This document shows positions 9,085-16,546 of a DNA stretch of 64,000 bases, in pieces. The notes beneath the pieces were generated by a model. It worked only from the letters and a program-made list of their open reading frames with translations, ran no database searches and was not told the origin of the DNA. Position 1 is the stretch's first letter. Each line of letters begins with the position of its first letter. The DNA comes from Bacillus_BD sp050389805 (GTDB lineage: Bacteria; Bacillota; Bacilli; Bacillales; Cytobacillaceae), in contig NZ_CP130945.1 in the NCBI RefSeq assembly GCF_050389805.1, positions 3,348,001-3,412,000 on the forward strand, read 5' to 3'. Made by a program: the position numbers and the translations under genes.

Positions 9085-11133
9085 TTAATCTAATTTTTCA
9101 CCTTTAAGTACACCCGTAGACGTTAAATAATCTCTTAACGGCGTATATTCTTCTGCTTCCCAAAAATAAGAAGATTCTACTAAAATAGTAGCATCCTGTC
9201 TCGCTGTTTCTAATGCCGCAAAATCATGCACCATGTCAGCGATTTTAAACTCTGGGATACCGCTTTGTTTTTTCCCAAAGAAATCCCCTGGTCCACGCAG
9301 TTCTAAATCCCTTTCACTAAGAACAAACCCATCATTTGTTTCAGTCATTATCTTCATTCTTTCTTTACCTGTTTCAGATTTAGGATCAGCTAATAAAATA
9401 CAATAGGATTGCTCACTGCCACGACCCACACGTCCTCTTAATTGGTGGAGCTGTGATAGACCAAAGCGTTCGGCATCATAAATGACCATTAGCGTCGCAT
9501 TTGGTACATTAACTCCGACTTCCACAACAGTAGTAGAAACAAGGACGTGAAATTTATTTTCACTAAATGCCTCCATGACCTCGTCTTTTTCATCTGCTGG
9601 AAGTCGACCGTGCATAAGACCAATTTTAAAGCGATCTTGAAAATAGTGAACAAGAGAACTGTGAACATCTATGGCATTTTGGACATCAAGTTTGTCCGAT
9701 TCCTCAATTAATGGACAAATGACATAGGCTTGATGACATTTTTGCAGTTCTTTTTCAATAAAGCCTAGAACACGATCCATCATTTCAGGCTTGACCCAAT
9801 ACGTTTCAATTGTTTTTCTACCAGCGGGCATTTCATCGATAATGGATACATCCATTTCTCCAAAAGCTGTGATCGCTAATGTTCGCGGAATAGGAGTCGC
9901 TGTCATAAATAGAACATCTGGACTTTCACCTTTTTCACGAAGAATTCGGCGCTGTTCCACACCAAAACGATGCTGTTCATCTGTAATCACTAATCCAAGT
10001 TGTTTAAACTCAACTTCATCTTGAATTAAGGCATGGGTTCCAATTAAAATATCAATTTCCCCTGATTTTAGCTGTGAAAGAATTTCTTTGCGGCGTTTCC
10101 CTTTTATTGAACTGGTTAATAGTTCACAGCGAACCCCAACAGGTTCAAATAAATTTCTCAAAGATTCAGCGTGCTGTCCGGCCAAAATTTCAGTTGGCAC
10201 CATCAAAGCCCCCTGATATCCGGCAGTAACAGAGGCGAATAAACAAATAGCAGCTACTGCCGTTTTTCCCGATCCTACATCCCCTTGTAAAAGACGATTC
10301 ATTCGATATGGACTTTCTAAATCCGAAAGAATTTCATTCACTACCCGATTTTGTGCGTTTGTTAAGGGAAAAGGTAAATGATTAATAAATCCAGTTACCC
10401 TTTCTGAAGAAAACTCTTGCCGGATTCCAGCAGAATTTTCTCTTTCCATTTTTCTAAGCGCCTGCATTTTTAATTGAAATAAAAGAAACTCTTCATAGAC
10501 AAGGCGCCTTCTGGCTTGTTTTAACTCTTCTCCATTTTTAGGATAATGTATAAACCTTAAAGCATCTTTTCTATTTATTAATTTATATTTCTGTCTTAAT
10601 GATATAGGAATCGTTTCTTCTACATGTTGACCGAATTGTTTAAAAGCCAGATATATGCAACGTCTGATTCCCTTCACAGTCATATTGCCTTTTACAGGAT
10701 AGACCGGTTCAAAATCCTGAGCGTTTGAAGTTCCACCTATCTTTAATTCGTTAGCCGTTAATGTTTGTCTATGAGCATCCCATTTTCCAGATACTGTAAC
10801 CGTTTCGTTAATCGTTATTTTATTCTTTAAGTACGGTTGATTAAATAAGACAACACTTATTAAATAACGATCAACAAGTAAACGGAGAATCAAACGAGAT
10901 CGTTTTCTCCCATAATAGGTAAGAGAAGGTTCACTATGAACCTTCCCTTGTATCGTGATTTTTTCATCATGTTTTACATCCGCCAAATCACGCAGGCGAT
11001 AATCTTCATAACGGTATGGCAAATGAAATAATAAATCTTCTACATGATAAATATTCATTTCAGCAAGACTTTGAGCCGTTTCTTCACCGATGCCTCTAAT
11101 TTCCGTAACTGATTGCTTTAAAAAGTTTGTCAC
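9085..11133 (-). CDS. recG: ATP-dependent DNA helicase RecG
   Basis: Branch-migrating helicase that reverses stalled forks and processes Holliday junctions. It has 682 residues: an N-terminal wedge/OB domain (about 50-135), Walker A GDVGSGKT at 284-291, the DEQH box at 385-388, helicase C domain with LHQLRGRVGRG, and a C-terminal TRCF-like clamp. The start is GTG at 11133 with no strong ribosome binding site and a GC-rich hairpin just upstream (11147-11164). It follows fakA directly; in B. subtilis sdaAB and sdaAA lie between. Confidence 0.96.
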   Translation of the reverse strand: MTNFLKQSVTEIRGIGEETAQSLAEMNIYHVEDLLFHLPYRYEDYRLRDLADVKHDEKITIQGKVHSEPSLTYYGRKRSRLILRLLVDRYLISVVLFNQPYLKNKITINETVTVSGKWDAHRQTLTANELKIGGTSNAQDFEPVYPVKGNMTVKGIRRCIYLAFKQFGQHVEETIPISLRQKYKLINRKDALRFIHYPKNGEELKQARRRLVYEEFLLFQLKMQALRKMERENSAGIRQEFSSERVTGFINHLPFPLTNAQNRVVNEILSDLESPYRMNRLLQGDVGSGKTAVAAICLFASVTAGYQGALMVPTEILAGQHAESLRNLFEPVGVRCELLTSSIKGKRRKEILSQLKSGEIDILIGTHALIQDEVEFKQLGLVITDEQHRFGVEQRRILREKGESPDVLFMTATPIPRTLAITAFGEMDVSIIDEMPAGRKTIETYWVKPEMMDRVLGFIEKELQKCHQAYVICPLIEESDKLDVQNAIDVHSSLVHYFQDRFKIGLMHGRLPADEKDEVMEAFSENKFHVLVSTTVVEVGVNVPNATLMVIYDAERFGLSQLHQLRGRVGRGSEQSYCILLADPKSETGKERMKIMTETNDGFVLSERDLELRGPGDFFGKKQSGIPEFKIADMVHDFAALETARQDATILVESSYFWEAEEYTPLRDYLTSTGVLKGEKLD

Positions 11134-11209
11134 TTCATTTTCGCAAGCGAAAGGGACCTCTCGCTGCTGCCAACCCTCCTTGCATCTCTATTTCTTAAGG
11201 GATAGCGTC

Positions 11210-12886
11210 CTACTCTACTGAAATAATAAAAGGATACAACGGTTGATTTCCGTTATGCACTTCTACTTCAACATCCTCATACTGTTCTTCAATTAATTTG
11301 ATTAATGTAGCCACATCATCTTCTGTTGCATCTTCACCTTGCAAAATAGTCACAATCTCAGAATCTTCATCAATCATACTTTTTAACAATTCACTAGCCG
11401 TGACTCTTTTGTCTTTGTTTTTAACGATGATTTTTCCATCTAAAATTCCCATAAAATCATCTTTTTCAATGGATAGACCATCAATAGTCGTATCACGAAC
11501 AGCAAATGTAATTTGACCTGTTTTGATAGATTCAAAAGCCTGAGTCATATTCTTCTTATTCGCATTTAAATCAGCATTAGGATTAAAAGCCAGTAAAGCT
11601 ACCATACCTTGTGGGACGGTTTTAGACGGAACCACAACTACTTCTTCATCACTTAATTCTGCCGCTTGCTCTGCAGCCAGAATAATATTTTTATTATTCG
11701 GCAGAATAATGACCTTTTTAGCATTCACTTCTTTGATTGCTTTAACAATGTCCTCTGTACTCGGATTCATGGTTTGTCCGCCTTCAATGACAGAACCTGC
11801 TCCAATACTCTTGAATAACTCGGCAAGACCGCTACCCATCGAAACCGTTACAACCCCATATTCTTGCTTTTCTTTTTGTTGCTTAGGCTTGTTCTCGATA
11901 GCAGGTGATTCTCCAACAATATTCGTATGTTGCTGGCGCATGTTTTCGATTTTCATATTAATTAAGCTGCCATATTGCTGACCATAATTTAACACTTCAC
12001 CAGGTTGTTCAGAGTGGATATGAACTTTTACTACTTCTTCATCCGAAATAACTAATAAAGAGTCACCATATTCGCTTAAATCCTGTCGAAACGTTTCTTC
12101 TGAAAAGGTCTTTTTTGCACGCTTTTTATCTTGTAAATTCACCATAAACTCCGTACAGTATCCGAAAACAATATCTTCTGTGTTCATATGGCTTTGGACA
12201 CTCATATGATGTTCAGCATTTACAAGTTCATCCATAGAAGGTAATTCTTGCGCTAATTGGGGCAATGTTTCTCCATTTAATTGGGCTAAGAAACCTTCAT
12301 AAACAAAAACAAGCCCTTGACCACCGCTATCTACTACCCCCACTTCCTTCAATACAGGTAACAGATCAGGAGTGCGCTTTAAAGAAGCTTTTGCTTCCTT
12401 TACGACTTCACTCATAACAAGAATAAGATCCTCATTTTTTTCAGCTGCTTTAACTGCTGCCTTAGCTGAATCTTTGGCAACAGTTAGTATGGTTCCTTCA
12501 ACCGGTTTCATTACCGCTTTATACGCAGTTTCAACGCCCGATTGTAAGGCTTGGGCAAATTCTTGACTCGTTATGACTTCTTTCTTTTCAATCGCTTTAG
12601 AAAAACCACGAAATAGTTGGGATAAAATTACTCCAGAGTTCCCTCTTGCCCCCATTAATAATCCTTTAGAAAGTGCCGAGCCGACTTTTCCTATATGTTC
12701 TGTTGTCTGTTGTTTTACTTCTTTTGCACCTGAACTCATTGATAAATTCATATTCGTTCCAGTATCTCCATCTGGAACCGGAAAAACATTCAGTGCATCT
12801 ACGTATTTTGCATTAGCAGATAAATGATTGGCACCTTGAATGACCATTTGGGCAAACTGGTTACCATCCAAAACTGTTATTGACAC
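11210..12886 (-). CDS. fakA: Fatty acid kinase ATP-binding subunit FakA (DAK2/YloV family)
   Basis: Phosphorylates exogenous fatty acids bound to a FakB (DegV-type) partner, feeding acyl-phosphate to PlsX/PlsY. It has 558 residues from GTG 12886: N-terminal DhaL/DAK2 kinase domain with PVPDGDTGTN near 36-45 and the GARGNSGVILSQ motif, then a middle domain and a C-terminal DegV-like domain. The GTG follows GGGAGGAAG at good spacing; the longer frame would put that site inside the gene. It is paired with yloU 17 bp upstream, an association conserved in Firmicutes. Confidence 0.95.
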   Translation of the reverse strand: MSITVLDGNQFAQMVIQGANHLSANAKYVDALNVFPVPDGDTGTNMNLSMSSGAKEVKQQTTEHIGKVGSALSKGLLMGARGNSGVILSQLFRGFSKAIEKKEVITSQEFAQALQSGVETAYKAVMKPVEGTILTVAKDSAKAAVKAAEKNEDLILVMSEVVKEAKASLKRTPDLLPVLKEVGVVDSGGQGLVFVYEGFLAQLNGETLPQLAQELPSMDELVNAEHHMSVQSHMNTEDIVFGYCTEFMVNLQDKKRAKKTFSEETFRQDLSEYGDSLLVISDEEVVKVHIHSEQPGEVLNYGQQYGSLINMKIENMRQQHTNIVGESPAIENKPKQQKEKQEYGVVTVSMGSGLAELFKSIGAGSVIEGGQTMNPSTEDIVKAIKEVNAKKVIILPNNKNIILAAEQAAELSDEEVVVVPSKTVPQGMVALLAFNPNADLNANKKNMTQAFESIKTGQITFAVRDTTIDGLSIEKDDFMGILDGKIIVKNKDKRVTASELLKSMIDEDSEIVTILQGEDATEDDVATLIKLIEEQYEDVEVEVHNGNQPLYPFIISVE

Positions 12887-12903
12887 AAATCTTCCTCCCT
12901 CAA

Positions 12904-13266
12904 TCACGGATTCGTTACACGAACACCTTGTACGAATATATTTACTGTGTCAACGGCAAGTCCAACTGTTTTGTCCAATGTATACTTTACTTTCGATTGA
13001 ACATTATGGGCGATCTCAGAAATTTTTGTTCCGTAACTAACGATAATATACATATCAATGTGAACTTGATCGTCTTCTTGACGTACGATGACACCACGAG
13101 TAAAATTTTCTTTCCTTAATATATCGGTTAACCCATCTTTTATTTGATTTTTAGATGCCATCCCTACAATTCCATAACAATCCACTGCCGCTCCACCTGC
13201 AATTGTAGCGATTACATCATTTGAAATATCGATTTGTCCGTATGTAGTAGTTAATTCGATGGACAT
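12904..13266 (-). CDS. yloU: Asp23/Gls24-family protein YloU
   Basis: 120-residue Asp23-family protein. Homologues are membrane-associated envelope stress proteins and often sit beside fakA, as here. The Asp23 domain fills the protein, with the SNDVIATIAGGAAVDCYGIVGM start and the IVSYGTKISEIAHNVQ segment. A GGGGGAG site precedes the ATG. It is divergent from rpmB across a 340-bp gap and is likely transcribed with fakA. Its biochemical role is unproven. Confidence 0.92.
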   Translation of the reverse strand: MSIELTTTYGQIDISNDVIATIAGGAAVDCYGIVGMASKNQIKDGLTDILRKENFTRGVIVRQEDDQVHIDMYIIVSYGTKISEIAHNVQSKVKYTLDKTVGLAVDTVNIFVQGVRVTNP

Positions 13267-13406
13267 GAGTTACTCCCCCTTTTGGAAATTGCTCCTTGAC
13301 TAAACACATTTTACTATAATGAATCTTTTTTTGAAAGGTATTCTTATTATGCGCTAATATTCATAAAATTATCTTCCAGTGAATTTTAATCTATACCCGA
13401 TTTTTA

Positions 13407-13435
13407 TTGCATTCATCATTTTTGTGTGATAAATT
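13407..13435 (+). promoter_or_regulatory. Possible rpmB promoter in the 340-bp yloU-rpmB gap
   Basis: Plus strand TTGCAT, 17-bp spacer, TAAATT with an extended TG before the -10. The match is moderate. The gap 13267-13606 otherwise holds divergent upstream DNA for yloU, a long AT-rich leader, and the hairpin listed next. I see no gene in it. Confidence 0.35.
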
Positions 13436-13557
13436 ATTAAGGTATATTTTAATGGACGAAAAACGCCATCTAAATCGTTTTTCACATTATAACATAACAG
13501 ACTCTGGTGTTTGTAGACCACCAATGTGGTACTTCAACCAGCGTTGATAAACATTGT

Positions 13558-13586
13558 AACTGAACTGTAAGAAGTTTTCAGTTTTT
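13558..13586 (+). promoter_or_regulatory. Terminator-like hairpin in the rpmB leader
   Basis: AACTGAA and TTCAGTT arms form a stem immediately followed by TTT, ending about 20 bp before the rpmB ATG and just ahead of its AAGGAGGG. It looks like an intrinsic terminator or attenuator placed before a ribosomal protein gene. Regulation is inference only. Confidence 0.4.
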
Positions 13587-13606
13587 GCAGCAAGGAGGGA
13601 AAATAA

Positions 13607-13795
13607 ATGCCACGTAAATGTGTAGTAACTGGAAGAAAGACAACTACAGGTAACGCACGATCTCACGCAATGAACGCAAATAAACGTACTTGGGGTGCAA
13701 ACCTTCAAAAAGTTCGTATTCTTGTTGATGGAAAGCCAAAGCGAGTTTGGGTTTCTGCAAGAGCACTACGTTCTGGAAAAGTTGAACGAGTATAA
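13607..13795 (+). CDS. rpmB: 50S ribosomal protein L28
   Basis: 62-residue large-subunit protein, basic, with the family pattern MPRKCVVTGRKTT at the start, RSHAMNA and TWGANLQKV in the middle, and SARALRSGKVERV at the end. The AAGGAGGG site is 8 bp before the ATG. Only one Cys remains, so this is the form without a full zinc ribbon (C-minus). It is one of two plus-strand genes in the window and is followed by its own terminator. Confidence 0.98.
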   Translation: MPRKCVVTGRKTTTGNARSHAMNANKRTWGANLQKVRILVDGKPKRVWVSARALRSGKVERV

Positions 13796-13800
13796 CATGT

Positions 13801-13827
13801 ATGACGCTCTTATAGGGCGTCATTTTT
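13801..13827 (+). terminator. rpmB terminator
   Basis: ATGACGCTC, five-base loop, GGGCGTCAT, then TTTT. It starts 5 bp after the rpmB stop. Classic intrinsic terminator. Confidence 0.9.
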
Positions 13828-13862
13828 GTTGTATTTTTCGGTTTCATATTGATTTAGATTAC

Positions 13863-13998
13863 TGTTGATTGTAGTGCAAGGCACGAAGGCTCTTTGCGAA
13901 AAAAACGAAACAGGCCAAACACCTTAAGTCACGAAGTGTTAAGGTTGCTCGGGGTTGAGTGAGCGGAAAGCGAAATGCCTGAATCAGAAACCAACAAC
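13863..13998. repeat. Degenerate palindromic intergenic repeat
   Basis: About 136 bp with matching inverted ends (TGTTGATT near 13863 and AACCAACA near 13990) and an internal hairpin CCTTAA...CAC gaa GTG...TTAAGG at 13922-13944. The segment GAGCGGAAAGCGAA and the end sequences resemble, from memory, a GC-rich palindromic repeat found between genes in many Bacillaceae. It is richer in G+C than its surroundings. No ORF of note. Confidence 0.6.
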
Positions 13999-14019
13999 CA
14001 AGGTAACTGGGCTTATAGT

Positions 14020-14050
14020 AAAAATGCACTCATCAATTGAGTGCATTTTT
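14020..14050 (-). terminator. Bidirectional terminator after spoVM
   Basis: Perfect 13-bp stem AAAAATGCACTCA / TGAGTGCATTTTT with a five-base loop, T-rich on both strands. It lies 18 bp past the spoVM stop and also backs up the rpmB terminator. Confidence 0.9.
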
Positions 14051-14068
14051 AACATTTATTTACCTAGG

Positions 14069-14152
14069 TTAGTTATCTTTTTTCATCGATCCCAATACTG
14101 CGCGGACAATTCCCCCTAAGAACTTTGGTAATTTAATCGTATAAAATCTCAT
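14069..14152 (-). CDS. spoVM: Stage V sporulation protein SpoVM (27 residues)
   Basis: Small amphipathic protein that recognises the positive curvature of the forespore membrane and anchors SpoIVA for coat and cortex assembly. I translate a start of MRFYTIKLPKFLGGIVRA and an end of VLGSMKKDN, close to the B. subtilis 26-mer; Pro9, Gly13-14 and the basic face are kept. The ATG follows GAGGAGGGACAAATA. The position between thiN and rpmB is the conserved one. It has a SigE-like promoter upstream and a strong terminator, so it is a single-gene unit. Confidence 0.95.
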   Translation of the reverse strand: MRFYTIKLPKFLGGIVRAVLGSMKKDN

Positions 14153-14183
14153 TATTTGTCCCTCCTCGAACAGCACAAAATAA

Positions 14184-14214
14184 AGTCTATGTCACTATTA
14201 ACCACGAAAATTTC
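14184..14214 (-). promoter_or_regulatory. Probable SigE-dependent promoter of spoVM
   Basis: Minus strand GAAATTT, 16-bp spacer, CATAGACT. The -10 agrees with the mother-cell SigE consensus CATACA-T except one base; the -35 agrees at 5 of 7. It fits the known mother-cell expression of spoVM. Confidence 0.45.
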
Positions 14215-14272
14215 CTAGACCACTCTATCTTATTCAAAAAATTAAAATAAGTACTTTTAAATGAAAAGCAAA

Positions 14273-14920
14273 TTAATCACTGCTTCTTATTATCATTAAT
14301 ATGCCATTTGAAAAAGAAAAAGTACCAAAATCGTTAAGAATCTCATTACTTATACATAGTGTGGAGCCTACTTCGATATGACGATTTGTTAATGGATACT
14401 TAAATCCCTTTAGAGTAAGACCCCGGACTTCATGTGAGATGGGGATAAAAGAAACATATTTTTTTTCATCTAATTTTTCAATTGCATAAGCCCCTGGCTT
14501 TTTTACAAAGATAATATTTTGTCGATCAATGATTTCGATGTCTTTAAAAAACTTACTTTGAATGGCCTGAATAAGTAATTGGATATTTCCAAACATATGA
14601 TCAAGACGCCCACCCGTTGCACCAAAAATTCGAATTTTTTCCGGCTCTTGATTTAATGCCCAACTTAACGCCAGCTCCATATCGGTTTCATCCTTTTCAG
14701 GAACATGTCGAACTATTCGCTCCACCTTTTTTTCAATTTCCTGCAATTCTTCTTCTGAAACAGAATCAAAGTCTCCAAACGCCATTTTTGGGATGATTTT
14801 TTTTGATAATAATGTATATACCCCACGATCTACCCCAACCCAAATGACTTGGTCATTATGATAGGTTTCTAAATGAGGGAGCAAATCAATAGGGCCTCCT
14901 GCCAAAATATGTATGATCAT
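14273..14920 (-). CDS. thiN: Thiamine pyrophosphokinase
   Basis: Transfers pyrophosphate from ATP to thiamine, giving the TPP cofactor. It has 215 residues. The N-terminal catalytic domain has WVGVDRG, AFGDFDSVSEEE and the KDETDMELAL motif typical of the family, and GATGGRLDHMFGN in the middle. A smaller C-terminal substrate-binding beta domain follows. AAGGGAAG precedes the ATG. It stands after rpe, with a terminator between them. Confidence 0.95.
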   Translation of the reverse strand: MIIHILAGGPIDLLPHLETYHNDQVIWVGVDRGVYTLLSKKIIPKMAFGDFDSVSEEELQEIEKKVERIVRHVPEKDETDMELALSWALNQEPEKIRIFGATGGRLDHMFGNIQLLIQAIQSKFFKDIEIIDRQNIIFVKKPGAYAIEKLDEKKYVSFIPISHEVRGLTLKGFKYPLTNRHIEVGSTLCISNEILNDFGTFSFSNGILMIIRSSD

Positions 14921-14945
14921 ACTCTTCCCTTTCTTTCCCTAAAAT

Positions 14946-14977
14946 AAAAGAAGCCGCATCAAATGCTGACTTCTTTT
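14946..14977 (-). terminator. Hairpin terminator between rpe and thiN
   Basis: AAAAGAAG...CTTCTTTT stem with an inner GCAT/ATGC pair. It lies 11 bp past the rpe stop and T-rich tracts flank it on both strands. It would end or reduce transcription of the prpC-prkC-rsgA-rpe unit before thiN. Confidence 0.75.
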
Positions 14978-14987
14978 TATTGAGATT

Positions 14988-15632
14988 TTATCCTTTTAAA
15001 GCAGATATCGCTTTTCCACGATCTTCTTGATCGTATACAGCAGAGCCTGCTACTAAGACCGTTGCCCCTGCTTCAACACATGCGCGTGCTGTCTGTTCAT
15101 TTACTCCTCCATCAACCTCAATTTCTAGGTTAATCCCTTTTTCTGTAGCTAATTCTCGTACTTGCTTAATTTTCGATAACACGGATGGAATAAACTTCTG
15201 ACCACCGAAACCTGGATTTACAGACATTAATAACACCATGTCAAGTTCTTCAATAATAGGTTCAATCCATTGAACTGGTGTTGCAGGATTTAATACAACG
15301 CCTGCTCTTACTCCAAACGATTTAATCAGTTGAATCGTCCGATGTAGATGAGGACATGCTTCTACATGAACCGTTATATAATCTGCACCCGCTTTTGCAA
15401 AAGCTTCAATATACCGGTCAGGATTTTCGATCATTAAGTGAACATCAAGTGGAAGTTTTGTAATCGGTCTGATACTCTCCACTACTAGTGGACCTATTGT
15501 AATATTGGGAACAAAATGTCCATCCATCACATCTACGTGAATAAGCTCAGCCCCACCTTGCTCCACATCTTTAATCTCACTGCCTAATTTTGAAAAGTCC
15601 GCTGAAAGAATAGACGGTGCTATTTTAACCAT
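14988..15632 (-). CDS. rpe: Ribulose-phosphate 3-epimerase
   Basis: Interconverts ribulose 5-phosphate and xylulose 5-phosphate in the pentose phosphate pathway. It is a 214-residue TIM barrel with the APSILSADF start, metal-binding HVDVMDGHFVPN, MSVNPGFGGQKF and EVDGGVN motifs. It is 1 bp from the rsgA stop, so it is in the same operon. Confidence 0.97.
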   Translation of the reverse strand: MVKIAPSILSADFSKLGSEIKDVEQGGAELIHVDVMDGHFVPNITIGPLVVESIRPITKLPLDVHLMIENPDRYIEAFAKAGADYITVHVEACPHLHRTIQLIKSFGVRAGVVLNPATPVQWIEPIIEELDMVLLMSVNPGFGGQKFIPSVLSKIKQVRELATEKGINLEIEVDGGVNEQTARACVEAGATVLVAGSAVYDQEDRGKAISALKG

Positions 15633-15633
15633 G

Positions 15634-16515
15634 TTAATACCTCGGCTTTCTACTTTTTATTTCTTCTAAGAAATCCTTATAATGTTCGTACCGATAGGAA
15701 GGAATATCTCCATTCTCTAAACCCTTTTTCACAGCACATTTGGGTTCAGAGATATGAAGACACCCTCTAAACTTACAATCCTCACTGAGTTTTTGAAATT
15801 CTGGAAAACACTCATTTAGATCCTCTGCTTCTAATTCCGTAAACTCCAAAGAACTAAAACCGGGAGTGTCTGCAACAAGTCCTTCACCAATTTGAATTAA
15901 TTCAACATGTCTTGTGGTATGCTTCCCTCTTCCAAGATGATTGGAAATATCATTTGTTTTTAAATCTAGATCAGGTCTAAGTGCGTTTAACAATGACGAT
16001 TTTCCTACACCAGATTGTCCAGCAAATACTGAAATAGCACCATTTAAATACGGGACTAATTTCTCGATTCCTTCTTCTGTCTCCGATGAAGTTAGCAATA
16101 CAGTGTATCCTGCTTTCTTGTAATCAAGAGCAATCGTTTCAATTTGTTGTTTTTGTATATCATTGATTAAATCCACTTTTGTGACGCAGATAATGGGTTG
16201 GATCGAATTATATTCAATTAATACAAGAAAACGGTCTAAAAGGGCTGTACTAAATTCTGGCTCTGTTGCCGAAAACACTAGAATCGCTTGATCCACATTG
16301 GCAATAGGAGGCCGTACAAGGCTATTTTTTCTTTCCTTTACTTGGAGAACATAGCCCTCCAAGTCATTTTCAGCTTGAAAAACGACATCATCTCCAACTA
16401 AAGGGGTAATTTTATTTTTCCTAAATACCCCTCTGCTACGGCATTGAATGATTTTTCCATCACATATTACGTAATAAAAGCCGCTCAATGCTTTTACAAT
16501 TTTGCCTTCAGGCAT
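15634..16515 (-). CDS. rsgA: Ribosome small-subunit-dependent GTPase A
   Basis: Circularly permuted GTPase that checks late 30S assembly; in Bacillus (CpgA/YloQ) it is a PrkC substrate. It has 293 residues: N-terminal OB fold, then the G motifs in permuted order (TKVD at 112-115, P-loop GQSGVGKS at 166-173, DTPG later), and a C-terminal zinc site with the Cys-x4-Cys-x-His-x5-Cys pattern (ending CLHISEPKC). It is next to prkC, in keeping with the functional link. Confidence 0.97.
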   Translation of the reverse strand: MPEGKIVKALSGFYYVICDGKIIQCRSRGVFRKNKITPLVGDDVVFQAENDLEGYVLQVKERKNSLVRPPIANVDQAILVFSATEPEFSTALLDRFLVLIEYNSIQPIICVTKVDLINDIQKQQIETIALDYKKAGYTVLLTSSETEEGIEKLVPYLNGAISVFAGQSGVGKSSLLNALRPDLDLKTNDISNHLGRGKHTTRHVELIQIGEGLVADTPGFSSLEFTELEAEDLNECFPEFQKLSEDCKFRGCLHISEPKCAVKKGLENGDIPSYRYEHYKDFLEEIKSRKPRY

Positions 16516-16546
16516 AGCAACGCTCCCTTATATTTTATTTTCAAGT

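Noticed and set aside
13487..13708. Minus-strand ORF across the rpmB leader
   Set aside because: Antisense to rpmB and its leader, Cys/Ser-rich, no binding site.
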